Source of the DNA: Candidatus Iainarchaeum sp.
Lineage (GTDB): Archaea; Iainarchaeota; Iainarchaeia; Iainarchaeales; JAXPJC01
Length of the DNA: 64,000 nucleotides
Direction of reading: 5' to 3'
Assembly: GCA_016187745.1 (NCBI GenBank)
Contig: JACPJC010000003.1
Span: 1-64,000 of the forward strand
Part shown: positions 58,749 through 64,000 of the stretch, one piece after another
Layout: every line of letters begins with the position of its first letter
Numbering within the stretch: the first letter of the stretch is position 1
Notes under the pieces: model-generated
The model's input: only the letters and a program-made list of their open reading frames with translations
What the model was told of the DNA's origin: nothing
The model's database searches: none
Translations under genes and position numbers: made by a program

Positions 58749-59477
58749 ATGAATCCTAAATTACATAAATTGTTCAAGAAGAAAATGCCAAAGCCAAATG
58801 CATTTGCAAGAAAATACGCGATAACCCTTTCAGACCTTGAGCAAACGAAGGTAACGACACCTTTGGCTGCTGGCATTATAACCGGTGCTATTGCTAAAGA
58901 GGTTATTAGTCAATATGGAATTCCCCCTGTTGTTGGTATGCCTGTTGTTCTTTACAACATATATTCGGCAGGATCTCTTGCAAGCCTTGCAGTGAACAAA
59001 GCACTCAGATATAGAATTGCAAACTGCATAGGCAGACCAAGGTTTGCACGTAAGCTGATCTCTGAGCTTAAAAAGCAAGGAATGGAAAGAAATGCACTAG
59101 ACCCAAAACGTCTAAATGTATTAGGATGGCTAGAGAACATATCTTATATTAAGGGTGCATCGCATAGGGAAATCAAACAACTAAGAAATGAATTTATAAA
59201 AGGCAATTTTGGTTCTGTAAGGTCTGCACTTAAAGAAATTTCATCATTTCAATATTTCAGAGAAAAAAATGGAAATCTTGCAGGGCTTATACTCAAGAGA
59301 ATTGAGGAAAAAAATGGAAAAGGTTTAGATGCCATCAAAATAACAAATTCTATTCTTAATGAATTCTTTGTTAGTAAAAAGTATGGTCACCAAATTAACA
59401 TAAGAAATAAGTTATATAGTATAAGAATCCACAACCTAGAAGGAGAATGGCATGTGGAACTAATTGAGTCGAAATAA
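58749..59477 (+). CDS. Unrecognised 242-residue protein, AT-rich
   Basis: No family is recognised. The N-terminus is basic (HKLFKKKMPKPNAFARKY). Residues 35-80 contain two mildly hydrophobic stretches (TTPLAAGIITGAIAKEVI and PPVVGMPVVLYNIYSAGSLA) that could be membrane segments. The rest is charged and mostly helical. Codon use is more AT-rich than in neighbouring genes (frequent ATA, AGA, TTA, AAA), which suggests acquisition from elsewhere. It lies directly downstream of the second copy of the GT2 gene end, so it may belong to the same inserted DNA. Confidence 0.6.
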   Translation: MNPKLHKLFKKKMPKPNAFARKYAITLSDLEQTKVTTPLAAGIITGAIAKEVISQYGIPPVVGMPVVLYNIYSAGSLASLAVNKALRYRIANCIGRPRFARKLISELKKQGMERNALDPKRLNVLGWLENISYIKGASHREIKQLRNEFIKGNFGSVRSALKEISSFQYFREKNGNLAGLILKRIEEKNGKGLDAIKITNSILNEFFVSKKYGHQINIRNKLYSIRIHNLEGEWHVELIESK

Positions 59478-59487
59478 ATATTGTTAC

Positions 59488-60963
59488 TTAAGCCTGCTCT
59501 ATTTCCCGGTCTGTAAGCAAATCGCGCTTTTGCTCCGGATCTTCCTGCGCGCTTTCGCTCGGCTTGCTCCTTATCATTTCAAGCAGAGCTTGCAGGCCCT
59601 TGAAGGAAATGTAAATGTCCTGCGGGGAGCGCAGGCTTGCAATCCTGCTGAGTATGTAGCGCGGCCTTGAATAGAAGCGCTTGAAGGCATATGTGCGCAG
59701 ATATTCAATCTGCTCCTTTGTCATTGTATATGGAACAAAGGAAACATGGTGCATTGTTAATCTGTCAATATCCCCAATCAGCTTGCCGTATTTGCCTATA
59801 TTGTCATAGAGGTCTGTCCCGGGAAGGGGGGTAAGTGGGAAGAATTCCGCATAAAACGGATTCAATTTGCATGCGAATTCAATTGTTTGGAGCGCCTCCT
59901 CATAAGTTTCGCCGGGAATTCCGAGGATAAAGGTGCAGAAGCTTTTTAGGCCAAGGGAATGGGTCAATTTAAGCGCCTTTTCAACGCGCTCAAGCGTTGT
60001 GCCCTTCCTGAGAGTATTCAGGTTTTTCTGCACTCCGCTTTCTATCCCGAACTGCAGATACCAGCAGCCCGCGCGCTTCATTGCAAGCAGCATTTCCTTA
60101 TCTATTGAATCAACCCTTGCTGTTGCGCTCCATGTGATGTCGAAATTGCGTTTTTTGAATTCATTGCAGGTTTCTATTACATTTTTCTTGTCGTATGTGA
60201 AAAGCTCGGTCCAGAATTTCACTTCCTTAATTCCATATTTCTGTATGTAAAATTCAAGCTCATCCGCGACTTTTATGGGATTGCGCGTTCTGATGGTGCG
60301 CCCGGAGATTTTCGAGCAGAAGATGCAGTTCATTGGGCAGCCCCTTGACATTACCAGTTCGCCTGAAGGGAGCCTGCGGTAATGGCCAATGCTCGGCCTG
60401 TAGTTATGCAAATCTATCAAATCAAATGCCGGGTATGGAAGGGAATCCAAATCCTGGAGCAGGGGGCGCATTGGCGTTTTAACTATTCTTTTGCCATCCC
60501 TGAAAATTATTCCCTTTACATCGGCAAGGCTTTTGCGTTTCTCAAGCCTTTCAAGCAGCTCAACAATTGTCTGCTCCCCCTCCCCATAAACAACCGCATC
60601 CAATTCAGCGCAGTCCTGCAGGCTTTTTTCCATAAGCGCTGTTGGATGCGGCCCCCCGACTAAAATGAAAAGATTCGGATTTTGGGCTTTCGCCTGTTGT
60701 ATGAGCTCCTTTGCATGGAACCAGAGCATTGTTACAACTGAAATTCCGAGAAATTCCGGGTCATAGGACTTGATTTCGCGGAGCATCTGCGGAAGCGAGC
60801 AAACAGCGCCGTCAATCACTTTCACTTCATGGCCTGCCTCGCGAGCGCATGCCGCTAGATAGAGAATTCCTGTAGGCGCTGTAAGGCCTGCGACATTCTC
60901 CTGCAGCTCGGCCATGTGCGTATCCCTGAAACTCCACGGGGGAACAACAAAAAGCGCTCTCAT
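59488..60963 (-). CDS. B12-binding-type radical SAM protein 10
   Basis: The 491 residues have LTAPTGILYLAACAREAGHE and LVGGPHPTALMEKSL in the cobalamin-type domain, and the cluster motif MSRGCPMNCIFC with cysteines at 209, 213 and 216. FGIESGVQKNLNTL, LGIPGETYEEAL and LTPLPGTDLYDNI follow. FYSRPRYILSRIASLRSPQD gives the locus-type C-terminal signature, after which a hydrophilic tail of about 35 residues is added. It has its own promoter with an exact shared box 40 nt upstream and appears to be transcribed alone. Substrate unknown. Confidence 0.85.
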   Translation of the reverse strand: MRALFVVPPWSFRDTHMAELQENVAGLTAPTGILYLAACAREAGHEVKVIDGAVCSLPQMLREIKSYDPEFLGISVVTMLWFHAKELIQQAKAQNPNLFILVGGPHPTALMEKSLQDCAELDAVVYGEGEQTIVELLERLEKRKSLADVKGIIFRDGKRIVKTPMRPLLQDLDSLPYPAFDLIDLHNYRPSIGHYRRLPSGELVMSRGCPMNCIFCSKISGRTIRTRNPIKVADELEFYIQKYGIKEVKFWTELFTYDKKNVIETCNEFKKRNFDITWSATARVDSIDKEMLLAMKRAGCWYLQFGIESGVQKNLNTLRKGTTLERVEKALKLTHSLGLKSFCTFILGIPGETYEEALQTIEFACKLNPFYAEFFPLTPLPGTDLYDNIGKYGKLIGDIDRLTMHHVSFVPYTMTKEQIEYLRTYAFKRFYSRPRYILSRIASLRSPQDIYISFKGLQALLEMIRSKPSESAQEDPEQKRDLLTDREIEQA

Positions 60964-61002
60964 GAAAATAATATGTTCTGCACCTGAATTAAAAGCTATT
61001 TA

Positions 61003-61018
61003 TTTGAGGCTTGTACTA
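61003..61018 (-). promoter_or_regulatory. Shared promoter box before radical SAM 10
   Basis: On the minus strand TAGTACAAGCCTCAAA (61018-61003) matches the consensus exactly, ends 40 nt before ATG 60963 and precedes AATAAATAGCTTTTAA, which contains the TATA. It overlaps the stop codon of the gene at 61016-61429. Confidence 0.7.
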
Positions 61019-61429
61019 TTTCTTCATTCCGGGAATCCAGAGGCCGGGCCTGCCCTTTATGAGGCATTCCGCAATGTCAGCATAGAAATGAAGCAGAATC
61101 CCGAGGGCAAAGGCGGCATTCCAGAGGTAAATGCCGAGCGCTGTAATCAATGCAACGAAATAAATGTTGTGGAAATAGGACTTGTTTGTTGTGTTTCTGT
61201 TGTCGTAATAGTATTTGTATGCCTCTATTATTTTCCACTGCCTGATGAGCCTGCGCGTATGGGCGTGCATGCTTGTTTTCTGGAAAAGAATGCAGGGCAC
61301 ATGGTCAAGCACATCAATGAAAATTGTAAGGAAAAGCGCCGCAACAAGGACAAGCTTTGGCATCGGGATGAATGAGGCAATTACCATATATGCCAGCGCG
61401 GTAACAACAAGATGGTTAAGGGAGTTCAT
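61016..61429 (-). CDS. Small membrane protein with hydrolase-like histidine pattern
   Basis: The 137 residues have about four membrane segments and conserved-looking polar sites: NHLVVTALAYM at the start, IFIDVLDHVPCIL near 36, HAHTRRLIRQW near 55, YFHNIYFVAL near 85 and LLHFYADIAECL near 110. The pattern resembles the YdjM/DUF457 metal-dependent hydrolase group, of which a clearer member is at 12428-12916, but the match is loose. The start overlaps the UDP-xylose synthase stop by four bases, so it is in that operon. Function unknown. Confidence 0.6.
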   Translation of the reverse strand: MNSLNHLVVTALAYMVIASFIPMPKLVLVAALFLTIFIDVLDHVPCILFQKTSMHAHTRRLIRQWKIIEAYKYYYDNRNTTNKSYFHNIYFVALITALGIYLWNAAFALGILLHFYADIAECLIKGRPGLWIPGMKK

Positions 61430-62370
61430 TTTTGTTCCCTGAAATATTCAATGGTTCTTTTCAGACCTTCTTCCAGCTCCACTTTAGGATGCCAGTTGAA
61501 AAGCTTTTTTGCGAGCGCTATGTCGGGCTTGCGCCTTTCGGGATCGTCCTTGGGAAGGGGCTTGAAAATTATCTCGGATTTTGAATTTGCAAGCTCTTTT
61601 ATTTTTTGCGCGAGCTCCAGGATTGTGAATTCGTTCGGATTGCCTATATTCACGGGGAGATTGTAGTTTGCCTGCATAAGCCTCCAGATGCCGTCAATCT
61701 CATCGGAAACATAGCAGAAGGAGCGGGTTTGCTGCCCGGAACCGTAAATTGTAATGGGCTTGTTGTGCAGGGCCTGGTTTATGAAGTTTGTTACAACTCT
61801 CCCGTCATCGGCGCGCATTTTCGGGCCGTAGGTATTGAAGATGCGCACAATCCTCGTATCCAGGGAGTATTTGCGGTAATAGGCCATTACGAGCGCTTCG
61901 GAAAATCTTTTGCTCTCGTCATAGCAGGACCTTGGGCCTATTGAATTCACATTGCCCCAGTAGCTCTCGTCCTGCGGGATTTTCAGTGCGCTCCCATAGA
62001 CCTCGGAAGTGCTTGCCTCAAAGAATCTCGCCTTATTTTTGAGCGCCAGGTCAAGCATGTTCTTTGTCCCAAGGGAATTTACTAGCAGAATCTCCTCCGA
62101 AAGCCTGTCAAAATCAACAGGGGAAGCGGGCGAAGCAAGATTGTAAATTTCATCAATTTTTGAATTTAATTTCAGCGGGGCAGTAATGTCGTGCTTTATG
62201 AATGTGAAGTTCCTGTTTTTGAGCAGGTGCTGAACATTCTGCTTTCTCCCTGTGATTAAATTGTCAACGCATATTACTTTGTTGCCTTTCGCAATCAGCA
62301 AATCGCACAAATTGCTGCCCAAAAAGCCGGCGCCGCCCGTTACTAAGATTGTTTTCTGCTCCCTAGCCAT
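61426..62370 (-). CDS. uxs: UDP-glucuronate decarboxylase (UDP-xylose synthase family)
   Basis: The 314 residues match UXS closely: [16 protein letters not shown] (10-25), [38 protein letters not shown] with E123, RSCYDESKR with Y150 and K154, [18 protein letters not shown] and [15 protein letters not shown]. The enzyme oxidises and decarboxylates UDP-glucuronate to UDP-xylose. UDP-glucose dehydrogenase, which makes its substrate, is encoded at 63179-64000 in the same direction. Overlaps on both sides show one operon. Confidence 0.88.
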   Translation of the reverse strand: MAREQKTILVTGGAGFLGSNLCDLLIAKGNKVICVDNLITGRKQNVQHLLKNRNFTFIKHDITAPLKLNSKIDEIYNLASPASPVDFDRLSEEILLVNSLGTKNMLDLALKNKARFFEASTSEVYGSALKIPQDESYWGNVNSIGPRSCYDESKRFSEALVMAYYRKYSLDTRIVRIFNTYGPKMRADDGRVVTNFINQALHNKPITIYGSGQQTRSFCYVSDEIDGIWRLMQANYNLPVNIGNPNEFTILELAQKIKELANSKSEIIFKPLPKDDPERRKPDIALAKKLFNWHPKVELEEGLKRTIEYFREQK

Positions 62371-63097
62371 GGAATTCCCTTCTTGCCTGCTCCAGGGCCT
62401 CGGGCCAGCCTATGTCAAAGTATTTCTCCTCGTAAACAAACCCATAGAGCTCCTTTCTTTCAGTAAGCCAGATCATGAAATATCCCATCTTGTCAGGATT
62501 GCCGCCGGAATTAAGATATTCGCTGATTAGTTTTAGTTTTTCCCTCGGAAAGAAATATATGCCCGGGGAGACATAGGTTGTTTTCGGCTCTTTTGGCTTC
62601 TCTTCAAAGAGAATTACCCTTTTTGAGGCATCTATTGACGCATTGCCCTGCTCCTGCGCGACTTTCAGGGATTTTGCATCATGCAAGGCATTTACAATAA
62701 CCCTTTTTTCCTTGAAGAACTCATATATCCTCCTCAATGAAAAGTTGAAGAGATTGTCCCCGTTAATGCTGATTAAATCATCGTCAATGCTTCCTTTCCG
62801 CAGGGCAAGTGCAATGTCCCCGATCTGCCCTAATCTGTTCTCATTCGAGGTTGTGTCGTCATTCAGGAGCTTTATCGGGATTCTGGAATTAAAATTCTTC
62901 AGCCAGGACTCAAAGTTCGGATAGAACTTTGCATTCGACACAATGTAGATTTCATCCACTGAATCCAACTCAACAATTTTGTCGATTATGTGCTCTATCA
63001 TCGGCTTCCCCTGTATATCGAGCAGTGCTTTCGGCATGTTCTCGGTCAGGGGATAAAGGCGTGTCGCGTATCCCGCTACCGGAATTATTGCTTTCAT
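62363..63097 (-). CDS. Sugar-1-phosphate nucleotidyltransferase
   Basis: I chose ATG 63097 ([20 protein letters not shown]) because GAGGAGG lies about 10 nt upstream; the frame is open to 63148. The 244 residues have the nucleotide loop [32 protein letters not shown] and the metal-site [11 protein letters not shown], followed by [15 protein letters not shown]. It is shorter than GlmU and lacks a hexapeptide domain, like RmlA/RfbF-type enzymes. It probably makes the UDP- or dTDP-sugar feeding the dehydrogenase and UXS. The sugar is not determined. Confidence 0.85.
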   Translation of the reverse strand: MKAIIPVAGYATRLYPLTENMPKALLDIQGKPMIEHIIDKIVELDSVDEIYIVSNAKFYPNFESWLKNFNSRIPIKLLNDDTTSNENRLGQIGDIALALRKGSIDDDLISINGDNLFNFSLRRIYEFFKEKRVIVNALHDAKSLKVAQEQGNASIDASKRVILFEEKPKEPKTTYVSPGIYFFPREKLKLISEYLNSGGNPDKMGYFMIWLTERKELYGFVYEEKYFDIGWPEALEQARREFHG

Positions 63098-63116
63098 TTT
63101 CTTTTCCTCCTCAGTA

Positions 63117-63179
63117 AAACATTGAGCACACCAAAACATTTGGCACACGAGGTTTGCCAGCCAAGCGTGCTCAATGTTT
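63117..63179. repeat. 63-bp element bounded by 13-bp perfect inverted repeats
   Basis: AAACATTGAGCAC (63117-63129) is repeated inverted as GTGCTCAATGTTT (63167-63179), with TTGGC/GCCAA inside. It begins at the stop codon of the dehydrogenase gene on the minus strand and ends shortly before the SD of the nucleotidyltransferase gene. It would form a long mRNA hairpin between two co-directional genes, perhaps a processing or attenuation structure. Confidence 0.6.
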
Positions 63180-64000
63180 CAGCGCCCCATGCAGATGTAA
63201 TTGAAGCCGAGCGCCTTCATTTTTTCCTTTTCAAACAAATTGCGCCCGTCAATTATCAATGGTGCTTTCATTGCGCTTTTTATTTTTCCCAGGTCCATTT
63301 CCCTCACTTCCTTCCACTCAGTAATTATAAGCAATGCTTCCGCCCCCTTTGCGGCGCCATAAGCATCGGCGCAGTATTCGATTTTATTCCCGAAGAGTTT
63401 CTTGGCATTCTCCTCTGCCTTGGGGTCAAATGCCTTTATCCTTGCACCCTCCGCAAGCAGTGCATTGATCACATCAACGCTTGGGGCAAATCTCATGTCA
63501 TCAGTGTCAGGCTTGAACGCAAGCCCTAAAACTCCAATTGTTTTGCCCTTCAGGTTCCACAAGGCGCTTTCAATCTTTTTTATGAAATTTCTCCTCTGCA
63601 CTTCATTTATTTTCTGCACTTCCTTCAGCAATGCGAAATCATAGCCCTTTTTTTCTGCAATCCTTATGAAGGCTTCGGCATCCTTCGGGAAGCAAAACCC
63701 CCCGTAGCCAAGGCCCGCGGCAAGGAAGCGCTTTCCTATCCTTTCATCATAGCCCATCCCTTCCGCCACTTTTTTAACATCCGCCCCAGTAAGCTCGCAG
63801 ATATTTGCAATTGCATTAATGAAGGAGATTTTTGTTGAGAGGAATGCGTTGCTCGCGTGCTTTATTATTTCCGCGCTCTTAATGTCAGTAAATAGAATTG
63901 GCGCATTCAGCGGGGCATATAATTTTTTCATAATTTCCTGCGCATGCCCGCTCTCTGTCCCTATTACAATCCTATTGGGTTTCATGAAATCATTCACTGC
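63179..64000 (-). CDS. ugd: UDP-glucose 6-dehydrogenase family, N-terminus outside window
   Basis: The visible 273 residues are the C-terminal two-thirds: NDFMKPNRIVIGTESGHAQE, EIIKHASNAFLSTKISFINAI, the catalytic loop GLGYGGFCFPKDAEAF with its cysteine, and the final domain TIGVLGLAFKPDTDDMRFAP. The frame is open to the window edge, and the NAD-binding domain must lie beyond 64000. This branch oxidises UDP-glucose to UDP-glucuronate, the substrate of the UDP-xylose synthase encoded nearby. It differs from the UDP-HexNAc-type dehydrogenase at 33483. Confidence 0.88.
   Translation of the reverse strand, partial: AVNDFMKPNRIVIGTESGHAQEIMKKLYAPLNAPILFTDIKSAEIIKHASNAFLSTKISFINAIANICELTGADVKKVAEGMGYDERIGKRFLAAGLGYGGFCFPKDAEAFIRIAEKKGYDFALLKEVQKINEVQRRNFIKKIESALWNLKGKTIGVLGLAFKPDTDDMRFAPSVDVINALLAEGARIKAFDPKAEENAKKLFGNKIEYCADAYGAAKGAEALLIITEWKEVREMDLGKIKSAMKAPLIIDGRNLFEKEKMKALGFNYICMGR

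Overview
The window looks archaeal. Most operon heads have a TATA box about 26 nt upstream of the start codon and little or no leader, with Shine-Dalgarno (SD) sites mainly inside operons. A thiolase gene is followed directly by a zinc-ribbon/OB-fold (DUF35) gene, which is the archaeal mevalonate-pathway arrangement. Genes are tightly packed with ATGA, TGATG and TAATG overlaps. A small-genome (DPANN-like) archaeon is plausible, but I cannot assign a lineage from the sequence alone.

Layout. 1-3.2 kb: the end of a thiolase gene, a DUF35-DUF362 fusion and an AAC(3)-fold acyltransferase. 3.2-4.0 kb: a small island with two tiny ORFs, flanked by a repeat of the acyltransferase gene's 3' end. 4-12.9 kb: lipoprotein, flippase, membrane glycosyltransferase, GT2, two B12-type radical SAM proteins, a methyltransferase and small membrane proteins. 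13-17.6 kb: housekeeping and defence-like genes, including a convergent RHH/PIN module, a Cas4-like nuclease, an HD exonuclease and a nucleotidyltransferase. 17.6-25.7 kb: a minus-strand sugar operon (GT4, TIM-barrel protein, two DegT aminotransferases, epimerase, methyltransferase, radical SAM). 25.8-32 kb: a phosphodiesterase, a second convergent RHH/PIN module and a sulfate-activation operon (RHH, CysN-like, AlkP-like, CysD-like, TSUP transporter). 32-47.5 kb: a long minus-strand glycan region (flippase, NDP-sugar dehydrogenase, three radical SAM proteins, methyltransferase, DegT, GT2, Gfo/Idh, GT-C-like proteins, UPF0104). 47.6-52.3 kb: an ADP-heptose pathway with a GT9 glycosyltransferase. 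52.3-61 kb: four more radical SAM genes, one of them split, a GT2, and a toxin-antitoxin cassette inserted at the GT2 gene's 3' end. 61-64 kb: a membrane protein, UDP-xylose synthase, a sugar nucleotidyltransferase and a partial UDP-glucose dehydrogenase.

Together the genes describe a large surface-glycan locus. It makes NDP-sugars (heptose, xylose/glucuronate, probable amino sugars and uronates), transfers them to a lipid carrier and flips the product across the membrane. Ten cobalamin-binding-type radical SAM enzymes are the most striking part of its chemistry. A sulfate-activation module may supply sulfation.

The strongest unexplained signals are three. (1) A shared promoter element, TAGTACAANNCTCAAA and variants, lies just upstream of the TATA box of several glycan operons. 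(2) A toxin-antitoxin cassette is flanked by two coding-compatible copies of the 3' end of a glycosyltransferase gene, and a weaker similar case occurs at 3.2-4.0 kb. (3) Gram-negative-style ADP-heptose genes sit beside a GT9 transferase in an archaeal context.
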